NCBI RefSeq assembly: GCF_002288925.2
Contig: NW_022098076.1
Coordinates: 68,181,323 to 68,245,322, forward strand
Origin: Delphinapterus leucas
Lineage: Eukaryota > Chordata > Mammalia > Artiodactyla > Monodontidae
Direction: 5' to 3'
DNA: 64,000 nucleotides
The position numbers and the translations under genes were made by a program. Positions 1-12,322 of this stretch are shown here, one piece after another (positions within the stretch are counted from its first letter, which is position 1; every line of letters starts with the position of its first letter). Below the pieces are notes generated by a model. That model saw nothing but the letters and a program-made list of their open reading frames with translations, ran no database searches and was not told the origin of the DNA.

Positions 1-1572
1 TGAAGTCCCAGTCTGTCTACCACTTGATCTTTGTATGCCTAACTACAACCATCAACCTCACAAACTGTTGAAGAATATTCTTACATGACTGAGCAATTTC
101 TTGGGGAAGTAGTGATCTGGCTCCTGATTCAAACTAAGTTCTCTGGCCTTCTCTCAGCCTATATGAGAAATTTAGAAATGACTGTCACTCCCAAATGGGA
201 CATGGGGGTGGGCTCTGCCCTTTCTCTCTTAGAAATACCATTCTAGCCCTCTTCTTTCTTTGCCCCCAAATTCTGTTATTCCACAAACTCCAGTCAAAAA
301 ATAGTCACCAGTTCCCTAATTAAAGACTCACCCCCAAATTTCACATGCACATAACCTAGGGGCATCCAATTGTATGAGAAGAGGAGTCAAGTACCACCAA
401 CCCCCATAATGAGGAGGGTGGACTGGAGAAGTACAGTACACCTCTCCTATACCTTTCTCCAAATCTCTTCTCTCTGATGCTCTTCTCACTCTCACACTCT
501 TTCTTCACCTCACCAGTGGAGAAATAAACCAGTTCTTCTAGCTCTTATAATCTCTTCCCCAAAGGCTTTATTCTGACACCTTGCCTTCATTGAAATGTCT
601 TCATTGAAACAGCAACCTTCTGTCTTTCCTCCCTTCCCATACTCCCCCTTCTTCCATGGGTGCACGCATGCATGCGTTTTGTAATTTTTTTAATGTTCCT
701 GTGTCGGGAGTGGAGGAATGAGAAAAGCAATAAAACTCATTGTTCCCTTTTTCAGTGTACTGCCACACGTAAGCACTTCACCGTTCACACCCTTCCATGT
801 AATTTGTATTGCCTCGCTGCAGATAAAGGAGCTTCTATAGATACCCAAGACAGCACAATTGAGTTCCTGATGAAACTTTTTCTGCTTGGCTTTGTAAATA
901 GATTTGACAACAGCTTCCAGGAAATTGCATCTGATGTTTCAAGGCTAGACCTGGCTGTCAAGCATGCTGAGTCATAATCACTGAGTCAGAGAGTTTCATG
1001 CTGTAAGAGAACTTTTCTAAGATTAGACAACCTCCTTGCTTTGAGATAAGGAAAGCAGCAGAGTTCCCTAGCAAATGATGCTGAATAGGTAGAAAATACC
1101 TATTTTTTTAATATTTCCCATTTTTAAGGGGTTGTATTATTTGTTTGTTTTTTCTTCAAGGTCTTATTAGTGTCTCACAAGTCAAACACAACTCTGAGCT
1201 CAACTACCTGGGAACTAGAAGCTTATAGCTTGGATTATTTTTTTCTAATAAACATAATTATGGAAGAAAGTAAGAGATGTGACATGAATAGCTTAATTAA
1301 GCTTTTTTAGGATTAAAATAAACACATAGCTAAATGCCATGAGACTAATGTTAGAGACCTCAATATTGCAAAAGTAAAATATTAGTCACAGAGCCATATT
1401 ATCTTTGTTCTAATCCTTAGATGTTCAAAAATGACAAAGAATCTGCTGATTTGTTAGAAATGGTGGCCTATTTATGACAAATTCACACACAGGACCCAGA
1501 AGTTCCAAATTAATTGGAACCCACAAAACAAGGTGAGCTGGCTTTCATTTTTAGAAGAGGTCATCTCTCAAG
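1..1572. other. Unassigned non-coding stretch
   Basis: No recognised gene. The first 620 bases are pyrimidine-rich, with an AATAAA at 523-528 just after a CT-rich run, which resembles an old LTR 3' half, but I found no matching ends. The open frame at 660-977 (105 codons) has no recognisable domain. The rest is AT-rich with nothing I can name. Confidence 0.5.
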
Positions 1573-1583
1573 AGTTGAATATG

Positions 1584-1795
1584 GGGCTTCCCTGGTGGTG
1601 CAGTGGTTTAGAGTCCGCCTACCGATGCAGGGGACATGAGTTCGTGCCCCAGTCCGGGAAGATCCCACATGCCGCGAAGCAGCTGGTCCCGTGAACCATG
1701 GCCGCTGAGCCTGCGCGTCCGGAGCCTGTGCTCCGCAACGGGAGAGGCCACAACAGTGAGAGGCCCGCGTACCGCAAAAAAAAAAAAAAGAAAAC
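1584..1795 (+). mobile_element. Cetacean tRNA-derived SINE with target-site duplication
   Basis: A tRNA-like 5' part ('cttccctggtggtgcagtgg') with pol III A/B-box-like segments is followed by the CpG-containing body typical of cetacean SINEs and an A-rich tail. An 11-bp direct repeat (agttgaatatg) lies at 1573-1583 and 1796-1806, so both insertion edges are visible. The element is complete and little diverged, hence fairly young. The open frames over it are chance frames created by its GC-rich body. Confidence 0.93.
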
Positions 1796-1806
1796 AGTTG
1801 AATATG

Positions 1807-3094
1807 ATATTGATACTTCCACGTAGTTTAGGGTTCACAATCAAATTAAAATACATATTAAACAGAAAAATTAGTTACCCTTTCTTAAATGGCAAATATT
1901 TAAGCTAAAATCATTACACTAGTGCTGATCACACTTCAGAAATTCAGGGACCTCTTGTAATAAGTCTGCAGTCTCCATAAACAGATCTTAATGGGGAAAG
2001 GACCAAAGAACTTGCAGGCTTGTTTAAAATCACACAGAACACTACAAATCAAATAATCAAAACACTTAGGCTCACATTCACATTACATTCATACATTTCT
2101 CAGTATGTGAGGCCAAGGTAAGGTTTTAAATTAAATCTTTTTTTTTTTTTTGCTTTCTATTAACTGTTGAACAGAAACAAATAAAACTTGATTACATCCC
2201 AATAATATGATGTCAAGAAAACAGTTTACAGACTTGTAATTTTTTTCCAGTAATGTAAAAAGTTTTCCTAACAAAAGCATTACTGAATGAATGATGATGA
2301 ATATAGGGTAAAATTATTGCTACTACCTTTACCTTCAAGTTTTTCACTAAAATTCCATAATTAAACTTCGTTTCAATTCTACATATACACTATGCTATTC
2401 ATATAGAAGATAGTAAAAGGTTTTATGAATGCTATAAAATGATTTTTATGTATTTATGCTGGCTCCTAAAAAACCTATAAAACATTTTCTTTTCCCAAAT
2501 AAAATATATTTGAGGCAGAGACTAAATATAGATTGCATTTTAAAAACACTCATTACTTATTCCTTCCTCTCCCAGTTCCTCTTTATCCATTTGAACAAGA
2601 AAGGATGTATAGAAAGAAGGGTAGAAAATTCTTTACTATTAAGGAGTAAATGTGTGACATTCACAATAGTGATAAAATAACACTTGCCCTAAGAGACAGA
2701 GGTAAGGGAATGTTGGTGGCTCAGCTCTACTATCCATAAAGCATATTCCTGGGACCTGATGAAGAATTTAAGGAGTTTCAGGCAAGGTTACTGGATCCTC
2801 CAAATCTTCCCCATCACCTACCTAAGCTATTAAAATCCATTATCTTGGATTCTGAGACATTTTGATGACCTAGTCTTCCATTAAGGCGCACAAAGCTGAA
2901 GAAGAGGACATGCTTTTGTAGGAAATAGTTTTGGGGAGAAGTAAATAAAGGTGCAGTTAGGTACTGGTTGAAGAGGCAGAGTGAGACAGAAAGGACTCTG
3001 TGATTGGGGAAGGGGCCCATGAAAGAGAAAGCAAGCGAGCAACAAAGCCATACTCTGACATCTAGAAGCCCTCCTGTGTATGCCATGCACTGGT
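1807..3094. other. Unassigned AT-rich stretch
   Basis: No gene or confidently named repeat. Short poly(T) runs occur (about 2138-2150). The open frames here (2456-2680 plus; 2814-3090 minus) have no recognisable domain. Confidence 0.5.
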
Positions 3095-3520
3095 TGTGAT
3101 AACTTGAATTATTAGACCTGATTTTTCACGCTTCCTTATATCCACCCTCTTTTCCACATGCCATTGAAGTTCACTTTACTAATGGCAGTGTCCTTTCCTG
3201 CCATTGACTTTGGGCTTCATCATGTGATTATCCCAAAGAATACTAGCAGACAGGACTCAAATATGCTTGCACATTCTATTGCCTTTCTGCAATAGCTATG
3301 AGTAGAGCGTAATCGAGCTAGTGCACAGGTCCAGGGAAGATTAAAGAGCCATGTGAAGTGGAGGTGGATTCAATCCACATCTTGGAGCCAAACCCAGACT
3401 AGCCAAACCCCTGCAGACCTGCAAATGCACAAGCAGGAATAAACAATTGTCTCTTTAAGCCACTGAGTTTTGAAGTGCTTTGTTTTGTAGTCTCATTGTG
3501 GCAACAGCCAACAGATACAT
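3095..3520 (+). mobile_element. MLT1-like MaLR (ERVL) solo LTR
   Basis: The 3' part reads 'aataaacaattgtctc', then 'taagccactgagttttga', and ends in a 'gtggcaacagccaacagatac'-type terminus. This order of polyadenylation signal, 'AAGCCACTGAG' block and terminus is characteristic of MLT1-class MaLR LTRs. The 5' edge (near 3095, 'tgtgataact') is approximate. No internal retroviral sequence was seen. It is old and well diverged. Confidence 0.62.
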
Positions 3521-3960
3521 TGATCCAGGTGCTGGGAACAAGACAGTAAACAAGACACAACCCTTGTTTTCAAGGGATTTACAATGTAGTAGATGATACA
3601 AATTAGTAATTAGAAAATAATTGCTGTCAAGGATACTATGAGACATCTAACTTGATTCTGGGGGCTCAGGTGCCCTGGACTGAATGACATCTAAGCTCAG
3701 AAGTGAAGGATGAATAAGAATGAGCAAGCTAAGCGGGCTGGAGGGGAGTTGTGATTTGACAGAGCACCACAAGCCGAGGAAACGTACAAAGATGTGCAAA
3801 GACTTGGGCATGTGAGAGAATACAAGACTTTAAAGGAATTGTGAGCAATAAGAGCATGGAGTTTGAGGTACAGAACAACAGTCAAATGATTCTAATCAAA
3901 GGGTGTACCGCGTAAGGAGGACAGCAAGAATGGGTGTGAGGTTTTGGTACGATTACTGTA
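3521..3960 (+). repeat. L2-like LINE relic
   Basis: It resembles L2 3' sequence: 'aacaagacagtaaacaagac', 'cccttgttttcaaggg' and later 'gtgcaaagacttgggcatgtg'. It is highly diverged and was called by eye, so an alignment is needed to fix the edges. No reading frame survives. Confidence 0.35.
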
Positions 3961-4509
3961 GAATCATTATCAGGCTACTGAGTCACAAGACCAGAGTTTC
4001 ACTTTATTCCTTTTCTAGCTCTGTTTCCTTGTATATGTCACATCTGAGACTCTATTATTTGGTTGTGATTCAAAAATAATCAATTCCACCTTAAAGTGTT
4101 GGGAACAGTCTTCGTAAATTATAGAATTCTATGTAAAAGCTATTATTATGTTTGATAATAACAATGTCCATCTATAATGTTCTTTGTTGAGAAAGATAAA
4201 AATAATGACTAAAATGATATAAGATGGTATGTGAATTTCTATTTTTCAATTTTTAGTATTTTAAAAGTAATTTTAAGTGTCTATAGAGATATACATAGTT
4301 TTAAAAAATTTTTTTAAAAGCAAGAGAATATTCATAGTACTCATGTTATTCTCCCAACCAAAATGTTCCTCTCTCCTCTCCAAACATAAACGCAATGCTG
4401 GATTTTGTGTTAATAATTCTCTCATTCTTCTTTATAACTGTATCACTTGTGTATGCTTCCTTAAATGACCTACTGTTTAGTTGGTGAATATTTTACTTTC
4501 TTACTGCGT

Positions 4510-4850
4510 TTATCCTTGTATGGCTTACTTCTTAACTCAACATTAGGTTGTGAGAATCATCCATGCTGATGTTTGTAGAGAATTCTGTAAAGTCTCCAGC
4601 ATTTTTGCTATTACACCCAGGGATGCCAGGAACATTCTTCACTGTTCTGCTGCACATGTGTAAGGATGCCTTGAGACTCTGTTCCAAGGAGTGCAACTGC
4701 AGGGTCATCAACTATGTACATTTTCAAATCCACTAGAAGTGTTAATTTTTTTCCAAAATGGTTACCACCAGCAGTGCCTAAGAATTCACACTGGTCGCTT
4801 CCTTGTTTGCATTTGTTATTGTGCATTTCAATTTTGCAAGTCATCCTGGA
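4510..4850 (-). repeat. Old L1 3' fragment, antisense
   Basis: On the + strand this reads as the reverse complement of old L1 ORF2 C-terminal sequence: 'gtgagaatcatccatgctga', then 'gcaactgcagggtcatc', 'ttccaaaatggttaccacca'. These blocks occur in the same order as in the other antisense L1 relics here (48913-50250). It is deeply decayed. A CT-rich tract follows (4858-4910). The gap before it (3961-4509) holds nothing I can name. Confidence 0.6.
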
Positions 4851-6205
4851 CCCATCTCTTCTTTCTGTCTCTCCTTCCTTCTTTCCTCCCCACTCTCCCT
4901 TCCTCCTTCATGTAGTTTCTTCTTTACTCTCCATCACTGACATGGAAAAGAGATACTCATGGCTGATTTTTCTAGGGTGGAGAGTGGGGGCAAGGGACGG
5001 GGAGCTAACGATGCTTTGCAGGCTTTATAACCCAGGCTTTGCTACTTCAAGTTCTATTGCGAGACTACTGTCAGCCTGGCAATCCTTATGGTATTTTCCT
5101 CCAGACTGCTTTAGCATCATTGTTTGAAGAATGACATTTAACATATGACGTCCTGAATCAGAGTTAATGGTCAATGTCACATGCTCTAGAAGGAAGGCTG
5201 CTGTTTTGAAAATCTGCACCAGCTATGTTTTGCACCAGCTAGGTATGCAAATAGATGAAATCTTTTACTAAGGACTGCAACCGCTGACTTCACTGTTTCC
5301 ATGGCAACCTATCCTCGGCAAGGCATTCCAAAGACTCTTTATTTAAGAAATATCAAATAGCCCCAGGGAACCACTAGTCATGTCAGACCACCATATCCAC
5401 AATAGCAAAGATTATCCCTTGCCCAGCAGAAGGGGATAATTCTTTTCCAGATTTCATGACTTTCTGACACGTCTTGAGAGGAATAAAATCCCATCCCAGA
5501 GCTTTTCTCTTCATTTTGCTTTCTTAGAGCTAATTGAGTATTCAGGGTACAAAGCAGGTGGAAATGGGGGTTGGGGAATGGATTCATTCTGCCTCCAGTG
5601 GTTCCATTTATGCAAGCTGTCTGGAAATATTCAATACAAGGATTCAAAAGGCCTAGTTTTTAATCACTCCTGCTTACGGCTTGATATTAATATTTGAGTC
5701 TTGGGTTCTTCTCCTTTAAAATGACAGGATTGAACTGGATTACTTCAAAGTATCTTCAAGTTATCAACTGAAAAATGTGATGGCCTGTGCTATCTGTCAT
5801 ATAAGAGTTCTATATAAACTTATTCCTGTCTCAGAAAATGAACAAATAAGAGTAAAGTTGAAGTCCTAAGAAACTGGTCAGTACTGTACCACAATTTTTT
5901 TGTGCATTGTATAATATTTTCATTTTGAAACAAGCTAAAAGATATGTTTTTATCCTGTACAGACCTCTCTGTTGGGATTTAGGAGGATCGGCTTTTGTAA
6001 TTCATCATGTTACAAAATGTAGCTCTTTTCAGAGCTAATCACTGCATATTCATAATCTCCTTTGACAAATGTTAGAAGGTTAGAGTGCCCTGGTGCATAT
6101 TCTAACTTTATGTAGCAGGAATGACATTAACTCTGAACTTCTGTGCTCATTTTCTCACATCACTGACTTCACTCACCATTTGAGAAGGTGTTGCACAGTG
6201 AGGAT
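4851..6205. other. Unassigned, possibly regulatory, unique DNA
   Basis: No repeat or gene was recognised. The part at 5000-5350 looks unique and contains a CRE-like 'atgacgtcc' (5146-5154) and a strong RFX-type X-box (separate entry). The open frames are short and have no domain. Conservation cannot be judged from one sequence. Confidence 0.4.
5295..5308. promoter_or_regulatory. RFX-type X-box motif
   Basis: The 14-mer gtttccatggcaac matches the near-palindromic X-box bound by RFX factors (two GTNRCC/RGYAAC half-sites). The match is seen directly. Function is inference: the site sits in non-repetitive DNA, with no promoter recognised nearby. Confidence 0.5.
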
Positions 6206-6430
6206 AGGCCTTTGGGAGCAGACAATTTGGCTTCCATTGCTGGATCAGTCCCTTCCTGGCTCTGTGACTGCAGGCAACTTCCATACCCTCTTCAACCTGT
6301 TTCCACATACATAAAAGAGGAATAAAAATGGTACTTCTATCACAGAGTTGTGAGAAATAAATAAGCCGATACTTGTAAAGCATTTAACAGTGCCTGACAT
6401 AAGCACTCAATAAATATTAGCTATTATTAC
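6206..6430 (+). repeat. MIR SINE relic
   Basis: It shows the MIR core order: 'cttcctggctctgtgactgc', 'ggcaactt', 'aaaagaggaataaaaatggt', 'cagagttgtgagaaataaat', and the 3' end 'acagtgcctgacataagc' followed by 'actcaataaatattagctat'. It is ancient and well diverged, but its order is preserved over about 220 bp. Confidence 0.85.
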
Positions 6431-6595
6431 TTTATCATTTCAGAACCATTCATTAGGGTGCCATTCAGTGCACTAAAGTGCTCATTTAATTGATAGTAGT
6501 GTAGTTGCCCACATGTTTATTTGCCTCCAAAGTAAGCATTTCATTGCTTAATTGCCTAACACACTCTAGCCTAATAATAACAAACGTCTATTATG

Positions 6596-6915
6596 GAGTT
6601 CTGCCTGAAAATCCACCACAGGTACTTTCTGCTGCTGCTAAGATCACCTTGGGTACAGGTGACACTCCTGGTTGCTCAGTGAGGCTGTTTTTCTCCTTTT
6701 GACTTGGACTTCTACCTCTGGGCCAAGGTGGAAGAGCATTGGCACAGGGGCACGCTATTCTCCTGGTGCAGGAAGGAGCACAGGAAGGAGCTTCCTACCC
6801 GAAGGATTCTGAATGAAGCTTATGGTTTCTCCTCTGGTCGAGGCGGGGTGGACTCAGAAGTCTCTATGGCTGTCCTGTAAGACGGCATATCTTGAACAGT
6901 TGTTCAAGAATGTGT
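6596..6915 (+). mobile_element. Non-L1 5' segment of the L1 A insertion (probable 5' transduction)
   Basis: A 10-bp TSD (gtctattatg; 12 of 13 bp if extended) lies at 6586-6595 and again directly after the L1 A poly(A) at 12704-12713. This segment lies inside that duplication but upstream of the point where L1 homology begins ('ccagagacc', shared with L1 B). It has no counterpart upstream of copies B or C. It therefore appears to have been co-inserted with the L1, as expected if the source transcript began at an upstream promoter. The alternative is an extra 5'UTR extension specific to this L1 lineage. Confidence 0.6.
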
Positions 6916-7053
6916 CCAGAGACCCTCAAGAGAGCAGAGGAATAAGACGTGGAGATCAACTTCTTCCCCACAAATACATCAGAAACACATCTACACGTGG
7001 AACAACTCCTACAGAACACCTACTGAACACTGGCAGAAGACCTCAGACTTCCC

Positions 7054-7063
7054 AAAAGCTGTG
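7054..7063 (+). other. Splice-like junction in the L1 A 5'UTR
   Basis: The junction 7058|7059 joins AAAAG to C. In copies B and C the AAAAG is followed by GCAAG, a GC-type 5' splice site. The sequence matching the right side is preceded by a pyrimidine-rich tract ending in GAG, a 3' splice site. After the junction the three copies align without a gap through 'CAGGGTCTTGGTGC'. This fits precise removal of a GC-AG intron in the RNA before integration. Confidence 0.8.
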
Positions 7064-7557
7064 TGACTGACAGGGTCTTGGTGCTCTGGCTGTGTGTCAG
7101 GCCTGTGCCTCTGAGGTGGGAGAGCCGAGTTCAGGACATTGGTTCACCAGAGACCTCCTGCCCCAAGTAATATCAAATGGGAAAGCTCTCCCAGAGATCT
7201 TCATCTCAACACTAAGACCCAGTTCTACTCAAGGACCAGCAAGCTACAGTGCTGGACACCCTATGCCAAACGACTAGCAAGACAGGAACACAAACACACC
7301 CATTAGTAGAGAGGCTGCCTAAAATCATAATAAGGTCACAGATTCCCCAAAACACACCACCAGATGCAGTCCTGCCCACCAGAAATACAAGATCCAGCCT
7401 CATCCACCAGAACACATGCACTAGTCCCCTACACCAGGAAGCCTACACAACCCACTGAACCAACCTTACCCACTGACAGCAGACACCAAAAAAAAAATGG
7501 GAACTATGAACTTGCAGCTTGTGAAAAGGAGACTCCAAACACAGTAAGTTAAGTAAA

Positions 7558-8442
7558 ATGAGAAGAAAGAGAAACACAGAGCAGATGAAAGAGCAAGGTA
7601 AAAACCCACCAGGCCAAACAAATCAAGAGGAAATAAGCAGTCTACCTGAAAAAGAATTCACAGTAATGATAGTAAAGATGATCCAAAATCTTGGAAATAG
7701 AATGGAGAAAAGACAAGAAACGTTTAACAAGGACCTAGAAGAACTAAAGAGCAAATAAACAATAATGAACAACACAATAAATGAAATTTAAAAATTCTCT
7801 AGAAGGAATCAATAGCAGAATAACTGAGGCAGAAGAACGGATAAGCGACCTGCAAGATAAAATAGTGGAAATAACTATTGCAGAGCAGAATAAAGAAAAA
7901 AGAATGAAAAGAAGTGAGGACAGTCTCAGAGACCTCTGGGACAACATTAAACACACCAACATTCAAATTATAGGGGTTCCAGAAGAAGAAGAGAAAAAGA
8001 AAGGGACTGAGAAAATATTTGAAGAGATTATAGTTAAAAACTTCCCTAATATGAGAAAGGAAATAGTCATCAAGTCCAGGAAGCGCACAGTCCCATACAG
8101 GATAAATCCAAGGAGAAACATGCCAAGACACATATTAATCAAACTATCAAAAAATAAACACAAAGAAAAATATTAAAAGCACCAAGGGAAAAACAACAAA
8201 TAACATACAAGGGAATCCCCAGAGCTTAAGAGCTGATCTTCAGCAGAAACTTTGCAAGCCAGGAGGGAGCGGCATGTCATATTTAAAGTGACAAAGGGAA
8301 AAACCTACAATCAAGATTTCTTTACCCAGCAAGGATCTCATTCAGATTCGACAGAGAAATTAAAACCTTTACAGACAAGCAAAAGCTAAGAGAATTCAGC
8401 ACCACCAAACCAGCTTTACAACAAATGCTAAAGGAATTGTCT
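7558..8442 (+). pseudogene. L1 A ORF1 (RNA-binding chaperone), inactivated
   Basis: L1 ORF1p is a trimeric coiled-coil RNA-binding protein that coats L1 RNA. The start 'MRRKRNTEQMKEQGK' is recognisable, followed by 'EEISSLPEKEFTVMIVKM', and then the coiled-coil part ('ITEAEERISDLQDK') in another frame from 7781. A stop near 7757 and frame changes, including near 8176, separate the pieces. The length of the decayed region (about 0.9 kb) fits the roughly 300-340-residue family. The 3' limit is approximate. Confidence 0.85.
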
Positions 8443-8502
8443 AGTCAGGAAACACAAGAGAAGGAAAAGGCCTACAATAACAAACCCAAAACAATTTAAA
8501 AA

Positions 8503-11500
8503 ATGGAAATAGGAACATACATATCAATAACTACCTTAAACGCAAATGGATTAAATGCTCCAACCAAAAGACATAGACTAGAAGAATGGATACAAAAACA
8601 AGACCCATATATATGCTGTCTACAAGAGACCCACTTCAGACCTAGGGACAAATACAGACTGAAAGTGAGGGGATGGAAAATGATGTTCCATACAGATGGA
8701 AATCAAAAGAAAGCTGGACTAGCAATTCTCATATCAGACAAACTAGACCTTAAAATAAAGACTATTAGAAGAGACAAAGAAGGACACTACATAATGATCA
8801 AGGGAACAATCCAAGAAGAAGACATAGCAACTGCAAATATTTAATGCACCCAACAAAGGAGCACCTCAATACATAAGGTAAACGCTAATAGCCATAACAG
8901 GGGAAATTGACAGTAACACAATCATAGTAGGGGACTTTTAACACCCCACTTTCACCAATGAACACATCATCCAAAATGAAAATAAAGAAGGAAACACAAG
9001 CTTTAAATGATACATTAAACAAGAGGGACTTAATTGATATTTATAGGACATTCCATCCAAAAACAACAGAATACACTTTCTTCTCAAGTGCTCATAGAAT
9101 ATTCTCCAGGATAGATCATATCTTGGGTCACAAATCAAGCATTGGTAAATTTAAGACATTGAAATTGTATCAAGTATTGTTTCCACCCACAAAGCTATGA
9201 GACTATCAATTACAGGAAAAAAACTGAAAAAACATAAACACATGAAGGCTACTACTAAGTACTAAATACACTACTAAATAACCAAGAGATCAATGAAGAA
9301 ATCAAAGAGGAAATCAAAAAATACCTAGGAGCAAATGACAAAGAAAACACAGTGACCCAAAACCTATGGAATGCAGCCAAAGCAGTTCTAAGAGGGAAGT
9401 TTATAGCAATACAATCCTACCTTAAGAAACAGGAAACATCTCGAATAAACAACCTAACCTTGAACTTAAAGCAATTAAAGAAAGAAGAACAAAAAACCCC
9501 CAAAGTTAGCAGAAGGAAAGAAATCATAAAAATCAGATCAGAAATAAATGAAAAAGAAATGAAGGAAATGATAGTAAAGATCAATAAAACTAAAAGCGGG
9601 TTCTTTGAGAAGATAAACAAAATTGATAAACCATTAGCCAGACTCATCAAAAAAAAAAAAAGGGAGAAGACTCAAATCAATAGAATTAGAAATGAAAAAG
9701 GAGAAGTAACAACTGACACTGCAGAAATACAAAAGATCATGAGAGATTACTACAAGCAACTCTATGCCAATAAAATGGACAACCTGGAAGAAATGGATGA
9801 ATTCTTACAAATGCACAACCTACCAAGACTGAATTAGGAAGAAATAGAAAATATGAACAGACCAATCACAAGCACTGAAAATGAAACCGTGATTAAAAAT
9901 CTTCCAACAAACAAAAGCCCAGGACCAGATGGCTTCAGAGGCAAACTCTATCAAACATTTAGAGAAGAGCTAACACATTTCCTTCTCAAACTCTTCCAAA
10001 ATATAGCAGAGGGAGAAACACTCCCAAACTCATTCTACGAGGCCACCATCACCCTGATACCAAAACCAGACACAGATGTCACAAAAAAGAAAACTACAGT
10101 CCAATATCACTGAAGAACATAGATGCAAAAATCCTCAACAAAATACTAGCAAACAGAATCCAGCAGCACATGTGAAGGATCATACACCATAATCAAGTGG
10201 GGTTTATCCCAGGAATGCAAGGATTCTTCAATATAGACAAATCAATCAATGTGATGCACGATATTAACAAAGTGAAGGATAAAAACCATATGATCATCTC
10301 AATAGATGCAGAAAAAGCTTTCAACAAAATTCAACACCCAGTTATGATAAAAACCCTCCAGAAAGTAGTCATAGAGGGAACTTACCCCAACATAATAAAG
10401 GCCATATATGACAAACCCACAGCCACCAACGTCCTCAATGGTGAAAACTGAAATAATTTCCACTAAGATCAGAAACAAGACAAGGTTGTCCACTCTCACC
10501 ACTATTATTCAACATAGTTTTGGAAGTTTTAGCCACAGCAATCAGAGAAGAAAAAGAAGTAAAAGGAATCCAAATCGGAAAAGAAGAAGTAAAGCTGTCA
10601 CTGTTTGTAGATAACATGATACTATACATAGAGAATCCTAAAGATACTACCAGAAAACTACCAGAGCTAATCAGTGAATTTTGTAAACTAGCAGGATACA
10701 AAATTAATGAACAGAACTCTCTGGCATCCCTATATGCTAATGATAAAAAATCTGAAAGAGAAATTAAGGAAACACTCCCACTGACCATTGCAACAAAAAG
10801 AATAAAATACCTAGGAATAAACCTACCTAAGGAGACAAAAGACCTGTATGCAGAAAACTATAAGACACTGATGAAAGAAATTAAAGATGATACAAACAGA
10901 CGGAGAGATATACCATGTTCTTGAATTGGAAGAATCAACATTGTGAAAATGACTATACTACCCAAAGCAATCTACAGATTCAATGCAATCCCTATCAAGC
11001 TATCAATGGCATTTTTCACAGAACTAGAACAAAAAATTTCACAATTTGTATGGAAACACAAAAGACCCCAAATAGCAAAAGCAATATAGAGAAAGAAAAA
11101 CGGAGCTGGAGGAATCAGGCTCCCTGACTTCAGACTATACTACAAAGCTACAGTAATCAAGACAGTATGATACTGGCACAAAAACAGAAATAGAGATCAA
11201 TGGAACAGGATAGGATGCCCAGAGATAAACCCATGCACATGTGGTCACCTTATCTTTGATAAAGGAGTCAAGAATATACAATGGAGAAAAGACAGCCTCT
11301 TTAATAAGTGGTGCTGGGGAAACTAGACATCTACATGTAAAATAATGAAATTAGAATACTCCCTAACACTATACACAAGAATAAACTCAAAAAGGATTAA
11401 AGGCCGAAATGTAAGGCTAGACACTATCAAACTCTTTGAGGATATCATAGGCAGAACACTCTATGAAATAAATCACAGCAATATCGTTTTTGACCCACCT

Positions 11501-12322
11501 CCTAGAGAAATGGAAATAAAAACAAAAATAAACGAATGGGATCTAATGAAACTTAAAAGCTTTTGCACAGTAAAGGAAACCATAAACAAGACGAAAAGAC
11601 AACCTTTAGAATGGGAGAAAATATTTGCAAATGAAGCAACTGACAAAGGATTAACCTCCAAAATTTACAAGCAGCTCATGCAACTCAATATCAAAAAACC
11701 AAACATCGCAATCCAAAAATGGGCGGACACCTAAATAGACATTTCTCCAAAGAAGATATACAGATTGCCAACAAACACATGAAAGAATGCCGAACATCAC
11801 TAGTCATTAGAGAAATGCAAATCAAAACTACAATGAGGTATCACCTCACACCGATCAGAATGGACATCATCAAAAAATGTACAATAAATGCTGGAGAGGG
11901 TGTGGAGAAAAGGAAATCCTCTTGCACTGTTAGTGGGAATGTAAATTGATACAGCCATTATGGAGAACAGTATGGAGGTTCCTCAAAAACTAAAAATAGA
12001 ACCACCATACAACCCAGCAATCCCACTACTGGGCATATACCCTGAGAAAACCATAATTCAAAAAGAGTCATGTAGCACAATGTTCACTGCAGCTGTATTT
12101 ACAATAGCCAGGACATGGAAGCAACCTATGTGTCCATTGACAGATGAATGGATAAAGAAGTCGTGGCACATATATACAATGGAATATTACTCAGCCATAA
12201 AAAGAAACGAAATTGAGTTATTTGTAGTGAGGTGGATGGACCTAGAGTCTGTCATACAGAGTGAAGTAAGTCAGAAAGAGAAAACCAAATACCATATGCT
12301 AACTCATTTACATGGAATTAAA
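8503..12322 (+). pseudogene. L1 A ORF2 (endonuclease and reverse transcriptase), inactivated
   Basis: ORF2p nicks target DNA and reverse-transcribes L1 RNA. The AP-like endonuclease start includes 'NANGLNAPTKRHRLEEWIQ' and 'CCLQETHFRPRD' (8503-8844), then a stop. The linker and RT N-terminal part is at 9352-9837. The RT segments follow in several frames: 'NKSPGPDGF' near 9910, '[10 protein letters not shown]' near 10300, and the catalytic block read as FVDNM instead of FADDM near 10600. The C-terminal part ends near 12322. More than eight stops or shifts break it. The altered catalytic block would also abolish activity. Confidence 0.9.

Noticed and set aside
1..620. Possible ERV LTR because of AATAAA and pyrimidine-rich flank
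   Set aside because: No terminal TG/CA pair, TSD or recognisable LTR block; not enough to call.
660..977. 105-codon plus-strand open frame
   Set aside because: No domain, no homologous pattern, and a poor context. It is likely chance.
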